From Jaenimonas drosophilae (taxonomy: Eukaryota; Euglenozoa; Kinetoplastea; Trypanosomatida; Trypanosomatidae): a stretch of DNA of 64,000 nt. Shown here piece after piece: positions 1-9,645 of the stretch. The notes under the pieces are model-generated. The model saw only the letters and a list, made by a program, of their open reading frames with translations. It searched no databases and had not been told where the DNA came from. The DNA is taken from assembly GCA_030849065.1 (NCBI GenBank), contig JASAON010001590.1, positions 1 through 64,000 on the forward strand, in the 5' to 3' direction. A program made the position numbers and the translations under genes. The first letter of the stretch is position 1. Every line of letters starts with the position of its first letter.

Positions 1-540
1 GGGATGATTGGAATGATTACTGGCTGCCAGGATGGAGGAAGGTACCACAACGGAGATGGACACCCCTTTCTTCATTGGATGCAGGGTCCACCTTCTATTT
101 TCACAGGCTGGTGATGGAGCCAATTTTGCCTCGTTCACTTCAGATTATCTTTCTTCGATGTTTTTTTTTATGACCTTTCGGTCGGTAGTTGGACGCAGAT
201 TTTTTTTTGTTTTGTTTTCTACTTGAGCGTCCCATTCAATGTGCAGATCAGCCTAGGCAGAGAGCCTCTTTTATCATTGAGACGCTCCCCGAGCCTCTTC
301 GAAAGCAGCGGCAATGCGACGACACCCAATCAGTAAGTGGGCCGATGTTGTTCTCTTTTTTTGATTGCATATGTTGTATTTCAACGATGCGGAATATCAC
401 AATTAGTGTTAGTGACTTGCTGTGGTACGCTCCGCCACTCGCGCCACGGCCGCGTTTGAATCTTCATTCTTGCATAATGTTGGAATCTCAAGAACTCAAG
501 AACTACGTTTTATGAGCTTCATGAGTACATGTGGTGTTGG
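1..540. other. Left-edge sequence, no gene assigned
   Basis: No convincing gene was found. Frame 1 is open from the window edge to a TGA at 112-114, and frame 3 is open to about 173. Either could be the 3' end of an upstream gene, but neither has a recognisable motif. Two T-rich runs lie near 151-170 and 200-225, and a CAG follows at 242-244. The first ATG after that AG, at 314, gives only 16 codons, so no small gene follows the rule seen elsewhere in the window. The stretch is probably the 3' UTR of an upstream gene. Confidence 0.3.
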
Positions 541-580
541 TCTTCATACTCTTCTTCATTCTTTTTTTTTCTCCTTGTAG
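541..580 (+). promoter_or_regulatory. Predicted trans-splice acceptor for the cyclase-like receptor gene
   Basis: A pyrimidine tract with a run of ten T ends in TAG at 578-580. The first ATG downstream is 641, which opens the 776-residue reading frame. A 5' UTR of about 60 bases is implied. Confidence 0.6.
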
Positions 581-640
581 ATCATTTACCCATACCTATC
601 CAGTCCTACTCGCAGCGGCGTTGGAGCCAGTTAGCACTAC

Positions 641-2971
641 ATGGAGTATCAGCAACTCCCGCCTGACTCTGAGAAGGCGGCTGAGGACGGCCTGAGTGGC
701 TTGATGCAAAGCAAGAGCACTCTGGATGGAGATACCCCTATTCCCCCAGCAACGGCTGGTGTGCAGGAGCAGAATAATAGCGGCTTAGAGGAGTACGAGC
801 GCCATCTTATTCGAGGTCAGCGCTTTAAGATCTCTATGGTGTGCGTCATGGTGTTAGTCGCATCCTTGAGCATTGGCTGCATGGTTCTTTCCATATCCCA
901 GTACCGAAAACAGTACGCAAATAAGGCGTGTGGCTCCGTACTTCTGAGCTTATCCAACGCCACTTCCACTCTCATTGTGGAGGCCATTGCATCTATATAC
1001 TACGTAGCAGATCCCACGGCGGAAGATGATGTTCCAGATCGTGTGATTGCTGCTCCAATGCTTGCTCTTCAAGCAAACACCCGCGAACAACTCTTCAAGA
1101 GCCTTGAAGAGGCTGATGTATGCAGTAGCCAGTCTAACTACGGCATGCTTGGGATTGCAGAGCTGCTGAAACTGCAGGGGATGGTCATGATGCGGCTCAT
1201 CAACGCCACAGAGTGCTCCCTCGCCTATCGTGATGCTGCCATTCGCATGGGCTCTACACTGTCCTTCTACACCGGCGTGGGTGTTGGCGAGGGAATTGCT
1301 AGTATGGTGTGGTATGAGCAGCTTCTCCTCGCTGTACGTGCCATGGGTACCATGGCCATCAGCGCAACCGCCAAAAACCATTCTCACCAGGCGGACCTCT
1401 ACGCTTTTAACTACTCATCCATCGCCATGGTTGCGCTGCAGCTGGTGCAGGCGCTCTCGGCGGTGATGGACCCATACGAACCCACACTTGTGGGGCAGTT
1501 TCTGCAATCCATTTTCCGCCCTGCCATGGTAATCCAGGGCATGGTGTTGCGCGTCGGTGGAGACTTTGACAATCTTCAGGTGGTTGGAGAGCTGGAGCCA
1601 CTTCCAGCGATCAATGCCCTCATTGCTACGTTCCAGGAAATAATTAAGGAGCTGCAGCACGCCAAGCCGTGGGCCAACGCCTCCTTCAAGACGTGGTTTG
1701 CCACCATTTGCCTCTTCGCAGTTGTTATTATACTCTGTTTTGGGGTTGCCCTCCTGACGACACGAGACATTCTGTTCTCCATCTTTTCTGCTCGGGCGGA
1801 GGTGATTGAGATCTACAACACCTCACGTCTGGAGGGCTCCATGGCCCGAATGGAGTACTTCATGGATCGGGTATACCACATGGATCCCCATGGAGTACGA
1901 GAGATTGCGGAGATTTCTGCCAACTACCCCATGACAACGGCAGTGGAGCGCAATGTGCTGAAGCTGGAAGCTCCAGTGCTGCAGGTGTTGTCCTACGTGA
2001 GCCCGTGCATCATGGGTCGACGGCTGGAGTCCTTGCGCACTGACACCGACTCCCTGCTGCATGAATCGGTGCTGCAGGCAAGTGAGAAGACAGACGTGGT
2101 AGAGGAGGGAAACGCTCTCGCAGAAACGATGGGCGATGTCTTCACGGGTGAACCTCCTGGTGCGGAGCTCATCGTGTCTGGCCTCTACCCAACTCAGGCA
2201 TGTCTTGTGCTCGTTGATTTCACAAGCTTCTGCACGGAACTTTCTGCGGAGCGCTTCAAGACTCTTCCTGTAGAACTAAAAACGGTGTATGGCGAGGTGG
2301 CACAGCTCATTCATCACTTCCATGGACACATTGTTGGCACGTCTGGCAGTGTGCTCGTGGCGGGATGGAACCTGTGTGGAGGTACTTTTGTGGAGCAGCC
2401 CGAAAACTGTGCTGGATTTTTGCTTCTCAAACTACGCGATGAGGTCTTCACGAGTAAGAGAACGCTGCACTGTGCCGTGGTGTCGGGCACCATTCCACAG
2501 GGTGTTGTGGGCTCCGAAACGCTACAGACCTTTGTGATGGAGGGCTCGTTGCTTCGGATGGGCCGCTACCTCCTTCAGATTGCACGGAATCATGATACTT
2601 CATTTGTGGTGGATTTCTCAACTTTCCTGCGTCTCGATACGCGACAGTTCTACAAACGTGCGGTGCAAAAGGTTGCATTGGATAGTCGCTGCAAGGGTGT
2701 CCCTGGGAACGAGACGGTGGTGTTTGAGCTTCTTCCGACATCGTCAGAGGTTTCACAGCAGAATGTGCTCCTGTGGAATGAGGCCTTTGACAACTTCCAC
2801 ACGGGACACATTGAGGATGCAAAGATGAAGATGCGTAGGTGGGAGCGCCTCTACGGCAGCACCCCTAGCTGGAACTCATTGATGATGTGCATGGAGGAGC
2901 GTCCTCCCCGCACCATCACCTACCTCTACACCGAAACCGAGGAGGGCTTTGATTTGTCCTTGTTTTGTTGA
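641..2971 (+). CDS. Two-pass membrane receptor with degenerate class III cyclase domain
   Basis: The protein has 776 residues. Hydrophobic segments at about 64-86 and 352-374 bracket a roughly 265-residue, mostly helical loop with several N-glycosylation sequons. That loop broadly resembles nitrate/nitrite-type (NIT) sensor domains, but the match is only by shape. The region 518-680 has the plan of a class III nucleotide cyclase. LVLVDFTSFC keeps the first metal aspartate (D526). The usual GD of the second metal site reads GS (569-570), and the conserved asparagine of the GxxxN motif appears to be arginine (about 639). Residues 705-770 match the short helical tail that often follows protist cyclase domains. 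Loss of these residues suggests a regulatory pseudo-cyclase that binds ligand or a partner rather than making cyclic nucleotide. It is probably at the plasma membrane. The start is the first ATG after the acceptor at 580. Confidence 0.65.
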   Translation: MEYQQLPPDSEKAAEDGLSGLMQSKSTLDGDTPIPPATAGVQEQNNSGLEEYERHLIRGQRFKISMVCVMVLVASLSIGCMVLSISQYRKQYANKACGSVLLSLSNATSTLIVEAIASIYYVADPTAEDDVPDRVIAAPMLALQANTREQLFKSLEEADVCSSQSNYGMLGIAELLKLQGMVMMRLINATECSLAYRDAAIRMGSTLSFYTGVGVGEGIASMVWYEQLLLAVRAMGTMAISATAKNHSHQADLYAFNYSSIAMVALQLVQALSAVMDPYEPTLVGQFLQSIFRPAMVIQGMVLRVGGDFDNLQVVGELEPLPAINALIATFQEIIKELQHAKPWANASFKTWFATICLFAVVIILCFGVALLTTRDILFSIFSARAEVIEIYNTSRLEGSMARMEYFMDRVYHMDPHGVREIAEISANYPMTTAVERNVLKLEAPVLQVLSYVSPCIMGRRLESLRTDTDSLLHESVLQASEKTDVVEEGNALAETMGDVFTGEPPGAELIVSGLYPTQACLVLVDFTSFCTELSAERFKTLPVELKTVYGEVAQLIHHFHGHIVGTSGSVLVAGWNLCGGTFVEQPENCAGFLLLKLRDEVFTSKRTLHCAVVSGTIPQGVVGSETLQTFVMEGSLLRMGRYLLQIARNHDTSFVVDFSTFLRLDTRQFYKRAVQKVALDSRCKGVPGNETVVFELLPTSSEVSQQNVLLWNEAFDNFHTGHIEDAKMKMRRWERLYGSTPSWNSLMMCMEERPPRTITYLYTETEEGFDLSLFC

Positions 2972-3682
2972 CGAAATTTTGTTCTTTTTGGTTGTTCAGC
3001 ATCGTTCGTCCATGTCCTGTATCTCTCTCTGTCCCTGCCTTGCAGTGGAGTGTGTGGATCCGCAATGGAAGAACCTTGCTTATATGGCCAGCTATACATT
3101 CTTTTATACCATTGATTTCATCAAAGTTTTGTTTATGAACGTTTGAGTTCCAGTACCATGGACGGGACCCTTTCGTTTCCGTTGCTCATGTGTACGTGGA
3201 GTATAAAATGGCTCACTGATGTGGTGTACTTGGGTGGCTGATGTCTTTCCGACATGAGTGTGTCTTGTATCTGTTTGTTTTCATCCTTTCCTTGTGCTCC
3301 ATGTTGCTGCCCGCGGAGCATCGAGTTGGTGTGTGACGAAGAACGTCAAAAAAAATCGCAGCTGTCTTTGATGGCATGCATCTCCTTCGTATTTTGTTGT
3401 TCGAGGAGTACAGACGTGTGTGGCTACTGGTCCTCCGTACTTGGGAGGACAGTATTCTGTGGTGCAATGTAGATATAATACTTTGAGTGGCATCGATGTG
3501 TTGTGGCTGTGTATGCGTGTCGGTGCCTCTGGGCTTGCATCATGATCTGCTTAATACCCTGTGATTGCATCAACATTGTCTGCCGAGGGTGTTTGGACCG
3601 CGAGACTGCCAGCAGTGTGAGGCTAGCGTGCACGAATTGCTCTCAATATTTTTATTCTTTTCTTTTTTTTTGTGCTGTGAAG
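2972..3682. other. Spacer with trans-splice acceptor for NPHP4
   Basis: No gene is seen in this stretch of about 710 bases. Short reading frames here lack a good start or are cysteine- and phenylalanine-rich translations of T runs. A pyrimidine tract at 3649-3671 is followed by AG at 3681-3682, and the next ATG is the NPHP4 start at 3696. Most of the spacer is probably the 3' UTR of the receptor gene. Confidence 0.5.
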
Positions 3683-3695
3683 AGTTCCTCTAGAT

Positions 3696-6600
3696 ATGCT
3701 GGCGGAACAGCGAACTCGCTCGGCGGAGCAAACAGCCCGCCTGCTGCTTTCCAAGGCATTTCGCTATGATACGTGGGAATGCAATGCCGCTCGCCGGGAG
3801 ATCCAAAACGTGGGCGGCGTGCCCACCACCGTGAGGCTAGCCTTCAGTTTTCTCAAGCACAAGGCAGACTACAATTTATCTGTCCTGAGCCTCTCTCTCT
3901 TTGACCCATCGTCGAAACTTTTTGTTGGTGCCACACACCGCGTGGAGCTACAGCAGATGGACCAGCCGCTTGTCTTTCAATGCTCCTTCTCGCACATGCT
4001 TGTGGTGGAGCTGCTTGCACGCGAAACACGGCCACACAAGCATTCGTCTCAGGAGGAGTATCGTGTGGTGGTGTGGGGTACCTGCCCCGTGAAGGAGCTG
4101 AGCCAACAAGCTCTTCTCAGTCTTCGCCCTGGCAGTGCCCATCTACTGCTCCTTGACCAACATCAGTGGCCCGAAGACGCACAGCCAACCTCTCCCGCAC
4201 CCTGCACGCTCACTTATGAGTGCCAGGTGGACCAAGACACGGCCCTTGCTCATTTATTGCGTGAGTTGGTTCCGCCAGGCATCTTCGTCAATGAGAGTTT
4301 CACCAAATCCACCGCCCCCGACAATGGCAGCCTCTTCCGTCTCGTCCTCCACTCCATTGAGCTTGTTGGAACCACAGACGAGTCGCAACGCGGGCTCCTC
4401 AACGATGCAGATGATTGGTCTGTGGCCGCTGTGGCACACAATGGCTACCGTCAGCTGGGCAAAGGTTCGGAGGTGCCCCTGGCACTGGAGCGACGGAAGA
4501 AGGTGGAGGGCCAGGCTGAGGAAAACGCACCACATCACGGCGACTTGGGCTCCTCCGCCTCGTCGAGCATGCGCTCCGGTACAGGAAACCTTGACTCACT
4601 GGTGCTGCGTTCATCCATCCCGCTCGAGATTGATGATTTGCCCGTTCACTCCGCCACGTCTTTGGTCTTGGCGATTGGTCGTCGCGACGTGTCTGAGCGC
4701 ACGCACCGTGTTATGGGCTTCTGCGTCTTCCCGCTCTGCATCATGCCGATGAAGGATCGTGATGTACGCGTAGAGAACCTGCCAGCCCTCCGAGGGCCCT
4801 TCAGCTGCGAAGATGCACGTCTGTTGATGGTGGATGCCGCCACGCCGTACGGCCGACTGCCCATCGCTCTCACCCTGACCGTAGAGTACCACGATACGGC
4901 CGTTCCTGCGGGGGCGAAGGAGGACGAGAAGAGGGAGGAGCCTGCACCACGGGCGGCAACAGAAACTACAGCATCGATCCCAATGACTCCCGAGGCCATG
5001 CCAGATCGTGATGGGGTCGTCGCTCCGAAGGATGCTGCCCCGATCGAGGCTCCTCCTCCTCCGGTTGTTCCAGCCACGATGGAGCCGCCTCCGGCAATTG
5101 CGCCGCCCGTGGGGCCACCAGCCGCAACAACCGGAGGCATCTCCTTTGACCAGTCCAGTGGAGATATATTCAAGCTACTCTCATCCATCATGGAGGAGCT
5201 CAACCGCGTGCGCGTTGCCCAGGATGAGCTGCTGCGCCAGGGAAGTGCCAAGGACCGTGGTGATCACGCATTGAGTCTCTCACCCGAAACACTGGAGCGA
5301 CTCAGCCACAAGCTGGCGGGCGGGCCCGTGGATGTAGTGGACCTACTCCCACGCCCGCTCTCCATCTCATGGAAGGCGAAGCGTGCCATTCAAGATGGCC
5401 AGCAGCCCATCCTGCACCCGCTGCGGGGCACGCGTTTGGAGGAGTCTTCCCCCGCCGTTGGGGCGTTGCCGGCCGCTCTCTTTGGCATGCGTCTCGAGGG
5501 GCTCTCCATGGATAAGCACGTGAGTGTGCCTCATGATCTCTGCTTCCTCTTCTCCTTTGGGCCCATGCCCCCACAGCGTGTGGGGCCGGTGATGGCGATG
5601 AGCGTGGAGCAAACCTCCACATACGAAAGTTTTCGCTTTCTCGATGGCGAGCGAGGTGGCTTTGTGTGGTGCGAGCCCATTGAGTCGCTGGCCAACGCCT
5701 CCATGGCCCGCTTCAAGGAGGGCGGCGGCAACGCGACCATCTATCTCCACATCTTCGATGCACTCACCATGTTTTACGTGGCAACAGCACGAGTGCCGCT
5801 CGCGAGCTTTCGTCGCCCCTTCAATGCTGAGTGTGGCATGTGGGCGATGGAGCTGCCCTTGGACCGAGACATGAGCTTGACAGAGGAGGTGTTGCCGGTG
5901 GGTGTGCTGCCGCTCATCCGAAACGTTGGCCAGCTTCACTTGACGGTGTTCGCGGTTGGCATTGGGCAAGACTACGGCGTTCCCATCGTGAAGAGCTCCA
6001 TCGTGCGGGAGCCTGTGCTGGAGCCATCGCGTGTGGTGGTGGCGAAGCGCATCAAGCATGCGGATCAGCTTCTGGATGCACCACAACCGCTGACCTCAGC
6101 CTTGAAGACGCAGCACAGCGTCGCCGATGAGGTGGCGGGTGCTTCTGCTTCTGCTTCAGGCTCGGCATCCATGCCCGCCACCAACACGCTGCATTGGCAG
6201 CGAGCCGAGCACATTAAGACGATGTTGCGTGCCAATGAGCAACGGGCAGGATCAGGATCTCCCGCACTTCCTGGTGTTCCACCGGCCCACATGCGCGCCA
6301 CCTTCAATGCAGAGATGGAAGCGAAGCTGCGCTATGTGGAGAAGGAGCGGGATGAAAAGAAGTCGCAATCCATCGCGCGCATGTTGATGGACCGACTCAC
6401 CGTTCATCATGATGTTGTTGTGGCGGCGTGGAGGCCGGAGGAGGTGCGCACAACTTTTCGCAACCCTTATACGGTACCGATGCAATTCAGCATCCACGTG
6501 GAGGAGCCCTTGGCTGAGGTGTGCCAGGCCATTCCGTCGCCCTCCTTTTATCTTGGACCGAAGGAGCGTACCGAGGTGGTGCTCTCTTTGCGCTTTGGCT

Positions 6601-7646
6601 CCGATCATGCCGGTGAGGGTGAGCGGAAGCATGAGGTGAGTGTGCAGGTTTACACCGAGCGCCGTGAGCTCATCCAGCGGATTTGCATCCACGTCTTGGT
6701 TGGGCCGCCACTCGTGGATCGGCGCGTGGAGATTTTTGGCCCACCCGGCAGCACCATCACCAAGCGTTGTTTATCTCGCGTCTTCTCCTCGAGCGCCTTT
6801 CCGCTCTCACTCAATCGTGGGGAGCTGCTCAAGCGCATGGGCGAGCTCTGCTCCTTTGCCACCACCTCCACCGACACCACCACCGCAGAAACCAATGCCG
6901 CCATTGATCCCATCACCCAATCCTTCATCACCGCATGGGAGGAGGTGGCCATCACCACCCAGATCCCCGCGGAGATGAATGCGTCTCGCGTGGAGTACCT
7001 CACTCTCTTCCACGATGTAGGACTGACGCGGGTGTACGAAACCTGGGAGCTCTGCATCTTTGGCTGCTCATGCCTCATCACGCGCGATATGGCGTGGGGG
7101 CAGACCACGGCGATGGCCATCCCTGCCGGTGGTGCGGAATCGATGTACGCCAGTGACGCATCCGCCACGGTGGCGAGCAAAGGCTCCTCCTTCGTCCTTC
7201 GTGTACGTCCACGTGACGTGGGCTCGCACCGCATGTTGCTTCATGTTCTTGAAGGCGATTCACTGCGCAAGGTGCTTCTCACCATCCCTGTGGTGGAGCC
7301 CAACCCGACGTACACTCAAGTCATTGAGCTCGCCGTCTCAGACGCCTCCGCGCCCATCTTCCGCCGCCTCACATTCGTCAACGACGGCGATCGCGAGGAG
7401 GTCTTCCGCGTGCACCACAACTACAATTTGCAGCTCCTCGTGAGCCCATCCTCCTTCACCTTGGCTCCTGGGGACTCGATCAGCTTATCACTCCAGCTTG
7501 ATCATCTCAGCCTCCCCCCTGGCCAAACGGAAGGTCGGTGGCCAATGTGGCTCTTCATCAACAACGCCGATGATAAGACCATCTCATCCTACCTGCTGCA
7601 GGTTGTGCTCCGCCTGCATCCTCTGGTAAGTGTGGTTGGCGAGTAG
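3696..7646 (+). CDS. NPHP4: Nephrocystin-4 (ciliary transition zone protein)
   Basis: The protein has 1,316 residues, close to the roughly 1,400 of animal nephrocystin-4. The N-terminal part follows the NPHP4 plan: a C2-like beta-rich segment with LSLFDPSSKLFVG, a short block containing RPGSAHLLLLDQ, then CTLTYECQ and a following LVPPGIFVNESF stretch that line up with the animal block ending in an HLLPEN-type motif. A proline/alanine-rich linker (about 400-480) and a short helix (about 484-515) lead into a second beta-rich domain (about 555-760). From about 900 to the end lie MSP/Ig-like domains, including TTFRNPYTVPMQFSIHVEEP and, near the C-terminus, LTFVNDGDREEVFRVHHN. NPHP4 organises the transition zone at the base of cilia and flagella. 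I recognised the family from this order of motifs, not from a database search. The start is the first ATG after the AG at 3682. Confidence 0.82.
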   Translation: MLAEQRTRSAEQTARLLLSKAFRYDTWECNAARREIQNVGGVPTTVRLAFSFLKHKADYNLSVLSLSLFDPSSKLFVGATHRVELQQMDQPLVFQCSFSHMLVVELLARETRPHKHSSQEEYRVVVWGTCPVKELSQQALLSLRPGSAHLLLLDQHQWPEDAQPTSPAPCTLTYECQVDQDTALAHLLRELVPPGIFVNESFTKSTAPDNGSLFRLVLHSIELVGTTDESQRGLLNDADDWSVAAVAHNGYRQLGKGSEVPLALERRKKVEGQAEENAPHHGDLGSSASSSMRSGTGNLDSLVLRSSIPLEIDDLPVHSATSLVLAIGRRDVSERTHRVMGFCVFPLCIMPMKDRDVRVENLPALRGPFSCEDARLLMVDAATPYGRLPIALTLTVEYHDTAVPAGAKEDEKREEPAPRAATETTASIPMTPEAMPDRDGVVAPKDAAPIEAPPPPVVPATMEPPPAIAPPVGPPAATTGGISFDQSSGDIFKLLSSIMEELNRVRVAQDELLRQGSAKDRGDHALSLSPETLERLSHKLAGGPVDVVDLLPRPLSISWKAKRAIQDGQQPILHPLRGTRLEESSPAVGALPAALFGMRLEGLSMDKHVSVPHDLCFLFSFGPMPPQRVGPVMAMSVEQTSTYESFRFLDGERGGFVWCEPIESLANASMARFKEGGGNATIYLHIFDALTMFYVATARVPLASFRRPFNAECGMWAMELPLDRDMSLTEEVLPVGVLPLIRNVGQLHLTVFAVGIGQDYGVPIVKSSIVREPVLEPSRVVVAKRIKHADQLLDAPQPLTSALKTQHSVADEVAGASASASGSASMPATNTLHWQRAEHIKTMLRANEQRAGSGSPALPGVPPAHMRATFNAEMEAKLRYVEKERDEKKSQSIARMLMDRLTVHHDVVVAAWRPEEVRTTFRNPYTVPMQFSIHVEEPLAEVCQAIPSPSFYLGPKERTEVVLSLRFGSDHAGEGERKHEVSVQVYTERRELIQRICIHVLVGPPLVDRRVEIFGPPGSTITKRCLSRVFSSSAFPLSLNRGELLKRMGELCSFATTSTDTTTAETNAAIDPITQSFITAWEEVAITTQIPAEMNASRVEYLTLFHDVGLTRVYETWELCIFGCSCLITRDMAWGQTTAMAIPAGGAESMYASDASATVASKGSSFVLRVRPRDVGSHRMLLHVLEGDSLRKVLLTIPVVEPNPTYTQVIELAVSDASAPIFRRLTFVNDGDREEVFRVHHNYNLQLLVSPSSFTLAPGDSISLSLQLDHLSLPPGQTEGRWPMWLFINNADDKTISSYLLQVVLRLHPLVSVVGE

Positions 7647-7980
7647 TGCGGGGTGATGAAGTTGAGGTTGTGCGTGGTGCTGCTACGACGACGCTTCATA
7701 GAAGTGAAGAGACCCAACACCTGTGTGCTGAGGTGCTCTTCGTGTACGAATACAGTGCAGTGACCATCAACGTCTTGTGTTGTTGTGTGGCTTCCACTGC
7801 ATCATAGAGGCATCCTCTCGCTCAGAGATGTTGGGTGAGTCAGCACACATCATCGCATCATCAAGCAGTGTTCCTCTGCTGTGGTTTATTATTATTATTG
7901 TTGCTACGGAATGAAAACGTTGGTGCATCCTCTTCCATCATCATTTTTCTTCTCTTCTTGTTGGCACAAAACTGGAATAG
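7647..7980. other. Spacer with trans-splice acceptor that fixes the kinase start
   Basis: This is the 3' UTR of NPHP4 followed by a T-rich tract (about 7868-7970) ending in AG at 7979-7980. An in-frame ATG at 7835 lies upstream of this tract. Translating from it would give leucine- and isoleucine-rich nonsense made of the tract, so that ATG is not taken as the start. Confidence 0.55.
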
Positions 7981-8011
7981 TGGCCGATCTCATCCGCACG
8001 CATCACCGTGG

Positions 8012-9307
8012 ATGGATGCGGTTCGCAAGCTAGAGAAACGACTGGGCGTTGGTGCGTGTGGCACAGTCTTCCAGGGATTCAACGAAGAAACGGGTGCCTT
8101 CGTTGCCATCAAGGAGATCCCATATCTTGGTGCCGATGGTGATGATCAACGTGCCAATCAGGTGGCCAACACCATCCTCCGCGAGATTAAGATCTTGCAG
8201 CGCGCGCATCATCCAAACCTGGTGCAGTACATGGGGGTGCGAAAGAGCGACGCCGGTGTGCAGCTCATCATGGAGTATGTTGGGGGAGGCTCCCTCGATC
8301 ATCTTCTTCAGCGTTGCGGCCGATTGCGCGAGGCAGCAGCAAAGATGTACGTGCGCGACATTCTGAGTGGCCTTGCCTATCTTCATGATTCCATGTTGGT
8401 GTGCCATCGCGATGTGAAGCCCGCGAACGTGCTCCTCACAACGGAGGGCCGATGCAAGCTCACTGATTTTGGTGTTTCTGCGGCCTTGCAGGATTGCGAA
8501 GATGCGCTCATGAAAACAACTGTTGGCACGTCCTGGTACATGGCACCGGAGGTTATAAACGGCGGGGCGGAGGAGGAGGAGGATGAGCTGCCGCACGGAT
8601 ATAGCGCGCTGCGACGCATCTCCTTCGACGGCGATGATGCCGCTCCGCCTCGCGTCGGATACACCAATCGTGCAGATATTTGGAGTTTGGGGGTGATGGT
8701 ATTCGAGATGATGAGCGGCCAGCGACCTTTTGGTGCTGATTTATGCAATCCGGCCGCCGTGATGTTTGCCATCGCCAACAGCGCGGGCCACCCGCCATCT
8801 CTGCCGACGGATGTGGAGGCGTCGGAAGAGCTACGCAGTTTTTTGGAGCTGTGCTTCATCTTTGATAAGGGATTGCGGCCGAGCGCACGTGAATTGTTGG
8901 CGCATCCGTGGTTGTGCGGCCGTAGCAACGAGGTCGTGGAAACGGCGCGCTGCGGCACACGAGGAAGTGCCGCCATGATGATGGATTCGCTGGATTGGTC
9001 GTCCGCCCAGCCCACCGGCACCCATCATCCATCACTTCATCCACGATCATCATCATCATCAACACCGAGGAGCAGCTCCGCCTCCTCCTCCTCTATAGAT
9101 GAGGTGGCAACAGCAAGATGCGTGGCTCGTCCTCGAACACAAGTCGCTCGTGTTGTTTCATCACCCCCCACAATCCCGCCACGTTTTTCACGTGTGGAGG
9201 CCAACATGAGCGCGCAGGGTCGGCCGGCGTACACCTCCGGTGGTATCTGGAGCGCCGACGGCCACTTCGTTGATGTTATCACGCACGAAGAGATGGACGA
9301 TGTGTGA
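8012..9307 (+). CDS. STE11/MEKK-type serine/threonine protein kinase
   Basis: The protein has 431 residues from the first ATG after the AG at 7980. A complete kinase domain starts almost at residue 1: glycine loop GVGACGTVF (12-20), lysine in VAIK (34), helix-C glutamate (about 58), HRDVKPAN (132-139), DFG (152-154) and MAPE (177-180). The catalytic residues are all present, so it should be active. GTSWYMAPEV and the IKE/ILREIKIL pattern point to the STE group (MAP3K/MEKK-like), with NEK-like kinases as an alternative. Between APE and the following DIWS helix there is an acidic and basic insert of about 33 residues (183-215), longer than usual. The tail from about 310 on is serine-rich, low in complexity, and has no recognisable regulatory domain. 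Confidence 0.88.
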   Translation: MDAVRKLEKRLGVGACGTVFQGFNEETGAFVAIKEIPYLGADGDDQRANQVANTILREIKILQRAHHPNLVQYMGVRKSDAGVQLIMEYVGGGSLDHLLQRCGRLREAAAKMYVRDILSGLAYLHDSMLVCHRDVKPANVLLTTEGRCKLTDFGVSAALQDCEDALMKTTVGTSWYMAPEVINGGAEEEEDELPHGYSALRRISFDGDDAAPPRVGYTNRADIWSLGVMVFEMMSGQRPFGADLCNPAAVMFAIANSAGHPPSLPTDVEASEELRSFLELCFIFDKGLRPSARELLAHPWLCGRSNEVVETARCGTRGSAAMMMDSLDWSSAQPTGTHHPSLHPRSSSSSTPRSSSASSSSIDEVATARCVARPRTQVARVVSSPPTIPPRFSRVEANMSAQGRPAYTSGGIWSADGHFVDVITHEEMDDV

Positions 9308-9330
9308 ATGTGTGAGCATCCAACATCTCA

Positions 9331-9470
9331 TTCTCTCTCTCTCTCTGTGTGTGCGGATAGACGGTTGCTCAAACTGCGTGCGGCTGAGTTACACAAGTGG
9401 GTCGTATGAGTGCCTTCCAACTGCATTCTCATCATCATCATCATCATCTCATCTCATCTCATTTCATTTT
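9331..9470. repeat. Simple repeats: (CT)n, (GT)n, (ATC)n and CTCAT runs
   Basis: A CT run at about 9332-9346 passes into a short GT run (9346-9353). An ATC trinucleotide run follows at 9430-9448, then several CTCAT units to about 9465. These lie in the 3' UTR of the kinase gene and feed into the pyrimidine tract of the next acceptor. Confidence 0.85.
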
Positions 9471-9487
9471 CCTTCTTTCTCTTGTAG
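9454..9487 (+). promoter_or_regulatory. Predicted trans-splice acceptor for the H1-tailed protein
   Basis: A pyrimidine tract ends in TTGTAG with AG at 9486-9487. No ATG occurs between here and 9646, so the long reading frame starts at the first ATG. Confidence 0.6.
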
Positions 9488-9645
9488 AAAGTCGCAGCCG
9501 AACGGTAGCCACCGCCGTGATATACGTGCAGGGCATCGCCGTCATTGTGTGCTGAAAATCTGGCACACCAAAACTGCGCGAGATAGGTCTTCGGTTGCTA
9601 TCGCTCGCTGTACTTCTCTTCTCCCACACTTGATCTCATACAAGA

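Noticed and set aside
1..114. Open frames at the left edge as the 3' end of a gene
   Set aside because: Two frames are open and neither shows a motif or clear codon bias, so no gene is called.
7835..8011. Longer N-terminus for the kinase
   Set aside because: The upstream ATG precedes the pyrimidine tract and AG; the peptide would be a translation of the tract.
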